Part shown: positions 8,244-16,620 of the stretch, in pieces
Position numbering within the stretch: the stretch's first letter is position 1
Layout: every line of letters begins with the position of its first letter
Origin: RGIG4097 sp964367645
Lineage (GTDB): Bacteria; Bacillota; Clostridia; Christensenellales; CAG-917
NCBI GenBank assembly: GCA_964367645.1
Contig: CAYIYN010000015.1
Location: 1-22,137 of the forward strand
Length of the DNA stretch: 22,137 nucleotides
Direction of reading: 5' to 3'
The notes under the pieces: model-generated
The model's database searches: none
What the model saw: only the letters and a program-made list of their open reading frames with translations
What the model was told of the DNA's origin: nothing
Translations under genes and position numbers: made by a program

Positions 8244-9665
8244 TCAGATGTTTGTATATATATCCAGATATTTCTTGGCGCTGTGCTCCCAACCGTAGTC
8301 GCCATTCATTCCGTTTAATTTCACTTTTTTCCAGTTTTCTTTGTCAAAATACGCTCCGTACGCGCGCCAAATTGCGTCAAGCATATCATAACTATTGTAT
8401 GTTTTGAACGTATATCCCGTACCCTCACCGGTTTCTGGATTGTATGGTGTGACGGTGTCTTTAAGCCCGCCCGTTTCTCTAACGATTGGCACAGAACCGT
8501 AGGTCATCGCGATAAGTTGACTAAGCCCGCAAGGCTCGAACTTCGAGGGCATCAAAAACAGGTCTGACGCCGCATACAGTTTGCTTGCCAAATCTGAAGA
8601 GAACTGCAGAATCCCGCGGAATTTTGTAGGATAATCCGTTTCAACCGACTTTATTAAATTTTCATATTTCCAGTTGCCGGTGCCTAAGACAACAAACTGA
8701 ATGTCGGCTCTTAAAATGTCGTCGATAACCGCCGCCACGAGGTCCATGCCTTTTTGCTCGGTAAGCCTTGTCACCATTGCAAGCATCGGCCTGTCTTTAA
8801 CATACGGAAGATCGATAAGTTCGCAAAGCGCTTTCTTATTTTCCTCTTTTTTGGATACGCTTCTTGCAGTATAGTTGACAAAGAGCGCAGCGTCGGTTTT
8901 GGGATTGTAAAGCGCGGTGTCAATGCCGTTTGTGACACCGTGGATTTTGTAGCGTCTTGCGGCTAGTATCCCCTCTAAACCGTAGGAATAAAACGGATCG
9001 AGTATTTCCGTTGCGTACGTTTCGCTGACAGTTGTCACCGCAAGCGCACTCTCAATGCCGCCCTTCATATAATTTACGCAGCCGTCGTTTGCAACAAGAG
9101 GTTGCGCCCATTCGGGAAGCCCCAAAACATTTGAAGCAAGCGACATATCGTATTGACCCTGAAACTCTATATTGTGAATCGTAAGCACCGTCTTGATGTT
9201 TTGATAGTTGGGATCAAAACGATAAAATACGTCCAAAAAAACAGGCGACAAGGCGGAATGCCAGTCGTTACAATGCAAAATGTCGGGATAAAAATCGATA
9301 AGCGGCATAACTTCTAATACCGCCTTTGAAAAGAAGGCAAAGCGCTCTCCGTCGTCAAAGTGTCCGTAAAGTCCGCGACGCTTGAAATAGTATTCGTTGT
9401 CAATAAAATAATAGGTGACGCCTTCCCAAATTGCTTCGTATATGCCGCAGTACTGACGACGCCAACTGAGTTCCACAAAAGTGGAACCGACAAAGCGGAA
9501 GCCGTTTTTTAAAACGTCTTTGATCTCTTCTTTGTAAAAAGGCAGTATAACGCGCGCATCGTGTCCGAGTTTTACATACGCTTTCGGCAAAGAGCCGGCA
9601 ACGTCACCCAGACCGCCCGTTCTGATGAAAGGCATCGCTTCCGATGCAACGAACAAAATTTTCAT
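8244..9665 (-). CDS. glgA: Glycogen synthase (ADP-glucose)
   Basis: A 473-residue GT5 glycogen synthase that adds glucose from ADP-glucose to growing alpha-1,4 chains. The N-terminus MKILFVASEAMPF is typical. Further landmarks: HCNDWHS (131-137), TNGID (245-249), TRLTEQKG (299-306) with Arg300 and Lys305, and SKFEPCGLSQL (374-384) with the catalytic-site Glu377, then ETGGLKD. The N-terminal ADP-glucose motif, usually K-T-G-G-L, reads R-T-G-G-L here (Arg15). Two ATGs lie 6 nt apart (9671, 9665); AGGAG directly abuts the first and is 6 nt from the second, so the second is chosen. A 130-nt gap with no recognisable signal separates it from glgD; 56 nt separate it from glgP. Confidence 0.96.
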   Translation of the reverse strand: MKILFVASEAMPFIRTGGLGDVAGSLPKAYVKLGHDARVILPFYKEEIKDVLKNGFRFVGSTFVELSWRRQYCGIYEAIWEGVTYYFIDNEYYFKRRGLYGHFDDGERFAFFSKAVLEVMPLIDFYPDILHCNDWHSALSPVFLDVFYRFDPNYQNIKTVLTIHNIEFQGQYDMSLASNVLGLPEWAQPLVANDGCVNYMKGGIESALAVTTVSETYATEILDPFYSYGLEGILAARRYKIHGVTNGIDTALYNPKTDAALFVNYTARSVSKKEENKKALCELIDLPYVKDRPMLAMVTRLTEQKGMDLVAAVIDDILRADIQFVVLGTGNWKYENLIKSVETDYPTKFRGILQFSSDLASKLYAASDLFLMPSKFEPCGLSQLIAMTYGSVPIVRETGGLKDTVTPYNPETGEGTGYTFKTYNSYDMLDAIWRAYGAYFDKENWKKVKLNGMNGDYGWEHSAKKYLDIYTNI

Positions 9666-9801
9666 TTTCATCTCCTAAACTACTATCACTCGGTTTCGCA
9701 CGGCATTTACTCGCACAATGTGTTTGTTGGGCTGTTTGTGAGCACAATTACTGTGTACGCATTTTTTGTCGCGTTCCGATTTTTTTATCCGCAATCTAAA
9801 A

Positions 9802-10917
9802 CTAGATAATCTTGCCTTTGACCACAACCATAGGATAAGATTCGTATCCGCTAAGGTGCCTGCCGCTTTGAATTATGCAGTCTTTGTCGGTTATGGTGTA
9901 ATCCAACGTTGCGTTTTCCATGATTATGCCGTTTTCCATTATAATCGAATTTCGGATTACGGCGCCTTTTTCCACTCTCACGCTACGAAACAACACGCTG
10001 TTTTCAACGGTGCCGTCGATTTCGCATCCGTCCGCCACAATAGAGTTGTGAATGTTTGCACCGCTCTTATATTTTGTCGGGACGCTGTCTTTGACTTTTG
10101 TCAAAATCGTAGAATTGCCATAGAACAAATCTTCTCTGACTTCGGGATCAAGCAGTGCCATGCTGTGTTTGAAGTATGTGGGAATTCTGTCAATGACGGC
10201 GACGAAATTTTGCACTTCGTAACTCATAACGTACAAGTCTTCGAGGCTTTTTTGAATTATGTCTTTTTCAAAATCGTAAAGGCCGTGCGCATATGCGTTG
10301 TCAACCAGTGAAATAAGCAAATCTTTTTTGATGTAATAGATGTTGAGGTTGCAAAGTTGTTTGCCCGTATCCGTGCCGACGGGGAAACGCATATCTTTGA
10401 TGCGCTTGTTTTTATCCGCGGTGATGATATTTTTGCGCGGGTTGGTGTCGTCAGTATAGTAAGTCAGCATTGTAATATCCGCGCCCCTTTCGATGTGGAA
10501 TTGTTCCACCTCTTCAAAGTCGATGTTAAACGCGATATTGGTGTTTGAAATCACAACGTATTCTTCGGCTGCGCTAAGCATAAATCCGCGGAGCGTGTAA
10601 AGTGCCTCTATTTTGCCCTTATAAACGTTGTTTAGATTGTTGAAAACAAAAGGAGGATACACCGAAATACCGCCGTTTTTGCGGTTTAGATCCCAATCTC
10701 TGCCCTGTCTGATATGGTCCATAAGGCTGTTGTAGTTATTGCGCGTTATTATGCCGATTTTGGTTATGTTCGCACTGACCAGATTTGACAAAACAAAGTC
10801 GATAAGACGGTATCTGCCGCCGAAAGGAAGCGACGCCGTGGTACGGTGTATTGTCAAATCGTTGAGATGCGTTTCCGCGTCCGACGCGAACAGAACTGCG
10901 AGGGTATTGTTTTTCAT
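9802..10917 (-). CDS. glgD: ADP-glucose pyrophosphorylase, GlgD subunit
   Basis: A 371-residue nucleotidyltransferase-fold protein. Residues 1-50 keep the family frame (LPFGGRYRLIDFVLSN at 30-45) but lack the glycine-rich G-G-x-G-T-R-L nucleotide loop that GlgC has, as expected for GlgD. The C-terminal third (about 268-350) is a hexapeptide-like, valine/isoleucine-periodic left-handed beta-helix. In Firmicutes studied so far GlgD joins GlgC and raises activity of the complex while being poorly active alone. The pair here fits that arrangement. Its ribosome site overlaps the glgC stop codon (TAGGAGG, 9 nt between genes), pointing to coupled translation and balanced subunit supply. Confidence 0.95.
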   Translation of the reverse strand: MKNNTLAVLFASDAETHLNDLTIHRTTASLPFGGRYRLIDFVLSNLVSANITKIGIITRNNYNSLMDHIRQGRDWDLNRKNGGISVYPPFVFNNLNNVYKGKIEALYTLRGFMLSAAEEYVVISNTNIAFNIDFEEVEQFHIERGADITMLTYYTDDTNPRKNIITADKNKRIKDMRFPVGTDTGKQLCNLNIYYIKKDLLISLVDNAYAHGLYDFEKDIIQKSLEDLYVMSYEVQNFVAVIDRIPTYFKHSMALLDPEVREDLFYGNSTILTKVKDSVPTKYKSGANIHNSIVADGCEIDGTVENSVLFRSVRVEKGAVIRNSIIMENGIIMENATLDYTITDKDCIIQSGRHLSGYESYPMVVVKGKII

Positions 10918-10926
10918 AATTACCTC

Positions 10927-12129
10927 CTAACCTATCATTTCGTTTGCGCCGACAACCGTGCCGTCGGGCAAAACGTGATGAGGACCGACGACGCTGATTT
11001 TCCATTCGCCGGGCTTGCAACCGTCCAGAGTTTCTCCAATCATGCAGTTTCTGCCTATTTGTGCGTCCCACCCGATGATTGAATAGCGTATATCCGCGCC
11101 CTCGCCGATGACGGCGCCGGGCATAATGATAGAGCCTTCAACATATGCGCCCTTGCCGATAATTACAGAGTGAGAAATCACGCTGTCTTTCACCGTGCCG
11201 TGGACGATGGTTCCTTCAGAGATAAGGCAGTTTATTACCTTGCCCGTTGATGAAATGTACTGCGGCGGCTCAGCCATATTTCTGGCATAAATTTTCCACT
11301 TGTCGTCATCAAGATTGAGGCATCCCGCTCCCCCGTGCAAAACATCCATGTTGGCTTCCCAAAGAGAAGATATTGTTCCGACGTCCTTCCAATAGCCGTC
11401 AAACTGATAGGCAAACAGGCGCTCGCCGTCTTTGAGCATTTTGGGTATTATATTCTTTCCGAAATCGTTTTCACTTGTCTTGTCTTTTTCGTCGTCAATC
11501 AAATATTTGCGAAGCACTTTCCACGTGAAAATATAAATTCCCATACTTGCTTTGGTGCTCTTGGGTTGTTTGGGCTTTTCCTCAAACTGCTCGATTTCCA
11601 TCGTCTTGCCTTTCAGATTCAAAATACCAAAACGGTTTGCCTCTTGAATCGGAACGTCAAGTACGGCAATCGAACAATCCGCGCGGTTGGCCTTGTGAGC
11701 GGTCAACATATCCGCATAATCCATCTTGTAGATATGGTCGCCCGAAAGCAAAACCACATAATCGGGATTGTAATTATCAATGAAATCTATGTTTTGATAT
11801 ATTGCATTTGCCGTGCCTTTGTACCATTCGCCGGATTTCGCGCGCATAAAAGGAGGCAGAACGAATATACCGCCGTTGAGCCTGTCTAAGTCCCACGGCT
11901 GTCCGTTGCCGATGTATTGATGAAGTTCAAACGGGCGGTATTGCGTCAGAACACCGATAGTGTCAATGCCGCTGTTGATACAGTTTGAAAGAGGAAAGTC
12001 GATAATGCGATATTTTGCTCCAAAAGGAACCGCAGGTTTGGCAACGTCGTTGGTAAGCACACCAAGCCTGGTGCCTTGACCTCCTGCTAGCAACATCGCG
12101 ATACATTCCTTATTGCTGCTTGCCTTCAT
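10927..12129 (-). CDS. glgC: Glucose-1-phosphate adenylyltransferase (catalytic subunit)
   Basis: A 400-residue ADP-glucose pyrophosphorylase, making ADP-glucose and pyrophosphate from ATP and glucose 1-phosphate; this is the committed step of bacterial glycogen synthesis. The nucleotide loop AGGQGTRL is at 15-22, KPAVPFGAKYRIIDFPLSN at 31-49, and the metal-site segment LLSGDHIYKMDY is present. The C-terminus has the hexapeptide beta-helix (ISEGTIVHGTVKDSVI onward). The ATG at 12129 follows AGGAGG by 6 nt, which is why I prefer it over an in-frame start 24 nt upstream. The first 20 nt overlap the end of glgB, so translation is likely coupled. Confidence 0.96.
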   Translation of the reverse strand: MKASSNKECIAMLLAGGQGTRLGVLTNDVAKPAVPFGAKYRIIDFPLSNCINSGIDTIGVLTQYRPFELHQYIGNGQPWDLDRLNGGIFVLPPFMRAKSGEWYKGTANAIYQNIDFIDNYNPDYVVLLSGDHIYKMDYADMLTAHKANRADCSIAVLDVPIQEANRFGILNLKGKTMEIEQFEEKPKQPKSTKASMGIYIFTWKVLRKYLIDDEKDKTSENDFGKNIIPKMLKDGERLFAYQFDGYWKDVGTISSLWEANMDVLHGGAGCLNLDDDKWKIYARNMAEPPQYISSTGKVINCLISEGTIVHGTVKDSVISHSVIIGKGAYVEGSIIMPGAVIGEGADIRYSIIGWDAQIGRNCMIGETLDGCKPGEWKISVVGPHHVLPDGTVVGANEMIG

Positions 12130-14020
12130 TTTTATCCTCCTTATCTTCGGCAATCAAAAACATCACCGAATTTTTGGGTATATTTATTTTTATTGAATAC
12201 GGGTAACCGTGCGAGGGCTTGTTCACCGCACGGAAACTCTGTCTGCGCTCCGCATCTCCGCCGTATTTTTTCAGTGCGGAAGTGAGTTCTGTGCGGTATA
12301 CCTTGTTTTCAGGCACACCCATCACGTATTTCAACCTCTCGACGGGCGAGAAATTGACAACGCAAACCACAAAACTACCGTCTGCCGCCTTACGCATAAA
12401 ACTTATTATATTCTGTTTATTATCGTCAACCACTATCCATTTGAAGCCGTCGCAACTGCAATCCAACTGCCAAAGTTCTTTATGTTCCAAATAAAATGCG
12501 TTTAAATCTTTGATAAATTTGCGGAAAGTGCGATGACGAGGATAATCAAGCAAGAACCAATCCAACTCTTGTTGATAGTTCCATTCGATAAACTGCGCAA
12601 ACTCATTGCCCATAAAATTGAGTTTCTTGCCGGGGTGCGCCATCATATAACCGTAAAACGCTTTCAGTTCTTCAAACTTTTGGTCGTAATCGCCGGGAAC
12701 TTTGTTTATCATACTGCATTTTCCGTGCACGACTTCGTCGTGGGAAATGGGCAGAATATAATTTTCACTGTATGAATAGGTGAGTGCAAAAGTGAGATTG
12801 TTGTGATTGTCTTTTCTGAAAAACGGATCCAAAGATATATAATGCAGGCTGTCGTTCATCCAACCCATATTCCACTTGAAATTGAAACCCAGTCCTCCTA
12901 GGTATGCAGGTTGAGTCACCATGGGGAAAGCCGTGGATTCTTCCGCAATCGTTATTGCGCCGTGATGCTTTGTCAAAATGGCGGTATTCATTTTTTGCAA
13001 AAACTCTTTTGCCTCCAGATTGTAGTTGCCGCCATACTGATTGGGCGTCCATTCGCCGTCATTTCTGCCGTAATCAAGATATAACATGCTCGCAACCGCG
13101 TCGCAGCGTATTCCGTCGATGTGGTATATATCAAACCAAAACAGCGCGGCGGAAATCAAAAAACTTTTGACTTCGTTTTTGCCAAAATCATAAACTTTGG
13201 TGCCCCACTCTTTGTGTTCGCTTTTTTTTGTATCTGCGTATTCGTAAAGAGCGGTGCCGTCAAAATCGGACAGGCCGTGTTCGTCGCGCGGGAAGTGGGC
13301 AAGCACCCAATCCAAAATTACTCCTATGCCGGCTCGGTGACAGCGGTCGACAAACCCCATAAAATCTTTGGGCGTGCCATACCGAGAGGTTGGCGCATAA
13401 AGTCCTGTGACCTGATAGCCCCAACTGCCCTCGTACGGGAATTCGGTCAAAGGCATAAGTTCGATATGTGTGTAGCCCATTTGTTTAACATAAGGAATTA
13501 TTTCGTCGGCAAACGCCGTATAAGAGAAAAAGTTCCCGTCGGGGTAGCGTCGCCAACTGCCCATATGGACTTCGTAAACGTTCATCGGAGAGCCGTAAGG
13601 GTTGTAATCCACGCGTTCTTTCATCCACTTTCCGTCTTTCCAGCGATAGCCTTTTATGTCGTACAGTTTGCCGGCATTCGCCGGTGCGGTTTCAAAGTGA
13701 AGACCATAAGGATCGCATTTGAAAATTGTTCTTCCGCCCTTTTGCTTTACGGCATATTTGTAGTTGTCGTATTGCTTTAGCCCCGGGATAAATGTGGACC
13801 AAACTCCGTCTATGTCGCGCTCCATAGGATTGGCATTTTCCTGCCAGCCGTTGAAATCACCGACGACGGACACATTTTCGGCAGCAGGTGCCCATAGCAA
13901 AAACTTCCACCCGTCAATGCCGTCGACAACAGACGAAGACGGCGAAAACATCTCCTGCGCCTCATAATTTGTGCCCTCGTGAAAAAGATAAGTAGCGTAA
14001 CTGTCCTTACTAATGGCCAT
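12110..14020 (-). CDS. glgB: 1,4-alpha-glucan branching enzyme
   Basis: A 636-residue GH13 branching enzyme that cuts alpha-1,4 chains and rejoins them through alpha-1,6 bonds. Residues about 35-110 form a CBM48 domain (GDFNGW at 54-59). Catalytic regions: DWVLAHFP at 237-244, nucleophile Asp307 in GIRCDAVASMLYLDYGR, acid/base Glu360 in TIAEEST, and His427-Asp428 in LPISHDEVVHGK. Region I usually reads D-W-V-P-A/G-H-F-P, so Leu240 replaces a common proline; all catalytic residues are intact. It lacks the long N1 extension of some enzymes. GGGAG is 5 nt before the ATG at 14020. It is the first gene of the glycogen operon, behind a good promoter, and its end overlaps glgC. Confidence 0.97.
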   Translation of the reverse strand: MAISKDSYATYLFHEGTNYEAQEMFSPSSSVVDGIDGWKFLLWAPAAENVSVVGDFNGWQENANPMERDIDGVWSTFIPGLKQYDNYKYAVKQKGGRTIFKCDPYGLHFETAPANAGKLYDIKGYRWKDGKWMKERVDYNPYGSPMNVYEVHMGSWRRYPDGNFFSYTAFADEIIPYVKQMGYTHIELMPLTEFPYEGSWGYQVTGLYAPTSRYGTPKDFMGFVDRCHRAGIGVILDWVLAHFPRDEHGLSDFDGTALYEYADTKKSEHKEWGTKVYDFGKNEVKSFLISAALFWFDIYHIDGIRCDAVASMLYLDYGRNDGEWTPNQYGGNYNLEAKEFLQKMNTAILTKHHGAITIAEESTAFPMVTQPAYLGGLGFNFKWNMGWMNDSLHYISLDPFFRKDNHNNLTFALTYSYSENYILPISHDEVVHGKCSMINKVPGDYDQKFEELKAFYGYMMAHPGKKLNFMGNEFAQFIEWNYQQELDWFLLDYPRHRTFRKFIKDLNAFYLEHKELWQLDCSCDGFKWIVVDDNKQNIISFMRKAADGSFVVCVVNFSPVERLKYVMGVPENKVYRTELTSALKKYGGDAERRQSFRAVNKPSHGYPYSIKINIPKNSVMFLIAEDKEDKNEGKQQ

Positions 14021-14050
14021 ATGCTCTCCCTAAACTCGGAAATTACTGTT

Positions 14051-14079
14051 ATTGTATCAAATTTATGCTTATATAACAA
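14051..14079 (-). promoter_or_regulatory. Promoter of the glycogen operon
   Basis: On the minus strand TTGTTA (14074-14079), a 17-nt spacer and TACAAT (14051-14056) form a good sigma-A-type promoter. Transcription would begin near 14044, giving a leader of about 24 nt with the GGGAG ribosome site before glgB. No further promoter of this quality is obvious inside the operon, so it may drive all six genes. No operator or catabolite-response site could be recognised with confidence. Confidence 0.65.
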
Positions 14080-14131
14080 TAATAAAAAGAGATATTTATA
14101 CAAATCCTAAAAGTTTTTTGCTGACTTCACC

Positions 14132-14171
14132 GCGTTTTTGTAACAAATTTTCAAATACTTTGCAAAAACGC
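14132..14171. other. Inverted repeat downstream of ispE
   Basis: A perfect 9-bp inverted repeat (14132-14140 against 14163-14171) with a 22-nt loop lies about 16 nt after the ispE stop. No T-run follows on the minus strand. It might mark the ispE transcript end or bind a regulator upstream of glgB, but evidence is only the symmetry. Confidence 0.3.
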
Positions 14172-14186
14172 ACATAACGGCGCATT

Positions 14187-15029
14187 TTACACAGCCTCTA
14201 CGCTGTTAAGCAAAAGTTTGTCGCCTTCAAATTTTACGCTCTCAAAAACTGCTTTTGCTTCGTCATAAGTGTCAAAAACCGCAAAAACGGCGCTTCCGCT
14301 TCCGCTCATAAGCACTTTGCTTGCTCTGGCGGCTTTCAATGTTTCTTTTGCATATACAATCTCGTCGTTTAACATTCCTGCGGGGATTTCCAAATCGTTC
14401 ACAAGGGGACATCCAAAAGAGAGTTTGATTATATCGTCGCGTCTAACCGAATCGATTAAAGATATTTGCCCGTTAATTTCATCGTACAATTTGTATGCCA
14501 ATCCGCTGTCGATGCCACATTTGGGGAACAAAACAACAAAAAACAATTTTTTGAAATCCAGTTTTTCAACCTTTTCGCCGACTCCCGACACAAAACAAAT
14601 TCCGCCCGTTGCCATAAACGGTGCGTCGGAGCCGACGGAAAGCAAAAATCCGACATCTAATTCAACTTTTTTAAGTTCGGCAAGGCATTTAAGCACTCCG
14701 ATGACACCTGCCGTAGAGCCGCCTATACCGGCACCCAACTTAATGCGGTTGTGGATTTCCAGGTCGGCATTCACCACTCCGTAGCGCTCGGTAAATTTGT
14801 CCGCCGCGCGCCTTATGTTTTGCTCGTAAAGAGCGGATATAAAGTCTGAATTGTCGCTTTTTAACTTCACATTTAGGCCTTTGCCGTCATTTAATTTCGC
14901 CTTGACCGTATCGTAAAGGTTTACAGAAGTCATCACACTCTCAATGGTGTGATATTCTCCTCGCCGTCCCGTTATCACAAGAGAAAGATTGAGTTTTGCG
15001 GGAATGTCTTTTTTTATTGTATATCCCAT
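14187..15029 (-). CDS. ispE: 4-diphosphocytidyl-2-C-methyl-D-erythritol kinase
   Basis: A 280-residue GHMP-family kinase of the MEP isoprenoid pathway, phosphorylating CDP-methylerythritol with ATP in the cytoplasm. Lys12 (PAKLNLSL), the GEYHTIESVM segment (24-33) and Asp135 in SVGSDAPF match the catalytic lysine, substrate-binding histidine region and catalytic aspartate of IspE. The C-terminal SGSGSAVFAVF motif is present. The ATP-binding loop reads GAGIGGSTAG (99-108), whereas IspE usually has a G-G-G-S-S-(N/D)-A core, so this loop is divergent. Length is normal. The ribosome site (AAGGCG) is modest and lies in a possible hairpin. It follows the sipL-like gene and veg, an arrangement recalling the veg-sspF-ispE region of Bacillus subtilis. 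Confidence 0.88.
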   Translation of the reverse strand: MGYTIKKDIPAKLNLSLVITGRRGEYHTIESVMTSVNLYDTVKAKLNDGKGLNVKLKSDNSDFISALYEQNIRRAADKFTERYGVVNADLEIHNRIKLGAGIGGSTAGVIGVLKCLAELKKVELDVGFLLSVGSDAPFMATGGICFVSGVGEKVEKLDFKKLFFVVLFPKCGIDSGLAYKLYDEINGQISLIDSVRRDDIIKLSFGCPLVNDLEIPAGMLNDEIVYAKETLKAARASKVLMSGSGSAVFAVFDTYDEAKAVFESVKFEGDKLLLNSVEAV

Positions 15030-15030
15030 A

Positions 15031-15059
15031 TTCGCCTTTTTCGTGCTTTTCAGGGCGAA
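15031..15059 (-). other. Hairpin over the ispE ribosome binding site
   Basis: On the minus strand a 6-nt sequence (15054-15059) is complementary to the 6 nt directly before the ispE start (15031-15036), which contain the only purine-rich ribosome site. The loop is 17 nt. Such a fold could lower ispE translation. The stem is short, so this is a weak inference. Confidence 0.25.
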
Positions 15060-15083
15060 AAAACAGCCCCGATTTACGAGGCT
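15058..15083 (-). terminator. Rho-independent terminator after the sipL-like gene
   Basis: On the minus strand a 7-bp stem (15077-15083 against 15065-15071, one G-T pair) with a 5-nt loop is followed by a G and six T residues. It lies about 50 nt after the stop of the sipL-like gene and only 28 nt before the ispE ATG. The ispE promoter overlaps it on the upstream side. Confidence 0.75.
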
Positions 15084-15112
15084 ATTTTATCACAATTTGA
15101 TTTATTTTACAA
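15084..15112 (-). promoter_or_regulatory. Promoter of ispE, overlapping the upstream terminator
   Basis: On the minus strand TTGTAA (15107-15112), 17 nt and TAAAAT (15084-15089) form a plausible sigma-A promoter. The -10 box abuts the 5' arm of the terminator, and transcription would start near 15077, inside that arm. Transcripts from this promoter therefore could not form the full terminator stem, while readthrough transcripts from sipL could. Confidence 0.55.
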
Positions 15113-15135
15113 CTTTTGCTTATAGAACCGTTTAT

Positions 15136-16620
15136 TTATAACGACAGCGCGCGGAAATATACCACTTTTTCGCCTCGCTTTAAGGGTGCTGCGAGTGTGG
15201 GATTTTGCTCCAAAATTGCCTCTGGGGTGGCTGTCAGAGCCTTGCAAACTTCCCACATACCGTCGCCGTCTTCGGCAATATAAAGTGATAAGCCCGAAGT
15301 ATTGACAGGCTTTGCCTCTCCCACAATAACCTCGTTCACAAACTCCGCTTCAAATGCTCTGAATTCCGCAATATGAATCAGCAATGATGCCGTAACTTCA
15401 ATTTCTCTGTCGCGCTTCACCCTTGCCGTCACATATTCCACTGCGCTTCTTACTCTTATATCCCCTTCGTAGCCGCTGCCGAGTTCTAATGAGAACGGGA
15501 TTTCGGTTCTGACTGAATTAAGGCCGTTTTCGTCAAGATAAACGATATCTGCGGTCACAATTCCCTCAACAAGAGCCGCGCCGCTCTCGGTCACCGCCGC
15601 TTTTGCGATATAACTGCTCGATGACGGTATTGCGACTATCTCTCTTGCCGCCGCCTTATTATCCGCAAGAGTTGCCGTGCCGGATACTTTTTCTGAATAG
15701 AATTTTTCGTCATAGAAATTGTATAATCTGTATCTCTGACGACGCAATTCCACTTCGTTTTTCAGCATAAACAAGTCTTTTATTGCAGAAATTTCATTTG
15801 AGGAGAATACCTGCACTTTCAAATTGAGGTCGGTTTCAACTCCAATTACATTTGCACCCGTCACACCCGACAGCACGACTCTGGCATTTTTTATTGTTGC
15901 TTCTGCACTCGCCTTGTCGCCTACCCTTGCGCCTTCAATGCTTATATCCTCTTCGACGGGGATTGAAAACTCTGCGATTTTTAATTGACCGCTTTCAACG
16001 TATGTAACGGTTGCAAGCACCGCCGCGGCAACTTTAACTATGCCGTCGTCTACCTCGGTATTTTTCACAATGGCGCGACTATCAAGCAATAAAACTCTTT
16101 CAACATCGCCTGATTGCAACTCGTCGCTTATAGGTATAACCAGGCTCTTTGCCGCGATAAAGGATTTGACATGAACACTTTCCAGCGTCTTATAACATTC
16201 ATCGGCATCGACAAGAACGTTCCACTCCGTGCGCTCCGTAAGAGTTGCGCCAATCTCCAAAACCGCCGAAAGCGTTAAATTATCGTTCAACTTAACGTCC
16301 GCTTCCATAATGTCCACTTTCGCCAATATGCTGTCGTCCGCCTTGCAGTCGCCCTCGATTCGGACCACAAAGTCGGCGTTGTAGTCAACTCCTTGCGGTG
16401 CACCCTCTAAGTCAAGATACAAAAGTTTGAAATCCGCTCTGCCCTCGACTTCAACATAACCGTCGTTAACAATCGCGCTCAACACTTTGCCCTCCACGGC
16501 AAGTGACAACACCTTAACCACGTTTCCGCTCTCCGCACCCGAAGGGCTGAATTCAACAACACGCTCTATCGGCGCCAATATCTTAGCGTTTGTTGCAACC
16601 GCATTTTCGTATTTAAACAT
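15136..16620 (-). CDS. SipL-like SPOCS (DUF3794) and LysM spore-coat morphogenesis protein
   Basis: A 494-residue beta-rich protein with repeated segments of the SPOCS/DUF3794 kind (clearest at about 24-95 and 335-400) and a C-terminal LysM-like domain (about 445-492, with YIAEDGDGMWEVCKAL...AILEQNP). In Clostridioides difficile, SipL has this architecture and binds the coat ATPase SpoIVA on the forespore surface through LysM; length (about 500) agrees. No signal peptide or membrane helix is visible, as expected for a mother-cell protein. GGAGG, 5 nt before the ATG at 16620, decides the start over an ATG 12 nt upstream. It is divergent from veg. I saw no certain promoter; a sporulation-sigma promoter is likely by analogy but not demonstrated. 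A terminator follows. Confidence 0.82.
   Translation of the reverse strand: MFKYENAVATNAKILAPIERVVEFSPSGAESGNVVKVLSLAVEGKVLSAIVNDGYVEVEGRADFKLLYLDLEGAPQGVDYNADFVVRIEGDCKADDSILAKVDIMEADVKLNDNLTLSAVLEIGATLTERTEWNVLVDADECYKTLESVHVKSFIAAKSLVIPISDELQSGDVERVLLLDSRAIVKNTEVDDGIVKVAAAVLATVTYVESGQLKIAEFSIPVEEDISIEGARVGDKASAEATIKNARVVLSGVTGANVIGVETDLNLKVQVFSSNEISAIKDLFMLKNEVELRRQRYRLYNFYDEKFYSEKVSGTATLADNKAAAREIVAIPSSSSYIAKAAVTESGAALVEGIVTADIVYLDENGLNSVRTEIPFSLELGSGYEGDIRVRSAVEYVTARVKRDREIEVTASLLIHIAEFRAFEAEFVNEVIVGEAKPVNTSGLSLYIAEDGDGMWEVCKALTATPEAILEQNPTLAAPLKRGEKVVYFRALSL

Noticed and set aside
9672..9801. Riboswitch, small RNA or promoter between glgD and glgA
   Set aside because: No conserved fold, hairpin with T-run or hexamer pair could be made out in the 130-nt gap.
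13121..13780. Open frame of 219 codons on the plus strand
   Set aside because: It lies wholly antisense to glgB, whose motifs and length are secure. The translation has no recognisable feature and no ribosome site; it is a shadow frame. The same holds for the long plus-strand frames at 305-811, 5716-6129, 9766-10311, 11335-11889, 14269-14784 and 20113-20589.
12110..14020. Inactive branching enzyme because of the Pro-to-Leu change in region I
   Set aside because: The catalytic Asp307, Glu360 and His427-Asp428 are present and the change is conservative in size; I mention it only in the gene entry.
14132..14171. Inverted repeat as the ispE terminator
   Set aside because: The 9-bp stem has a 22-nt loop and no T-run on the minus strand, so I list it only as an inverted repeat.
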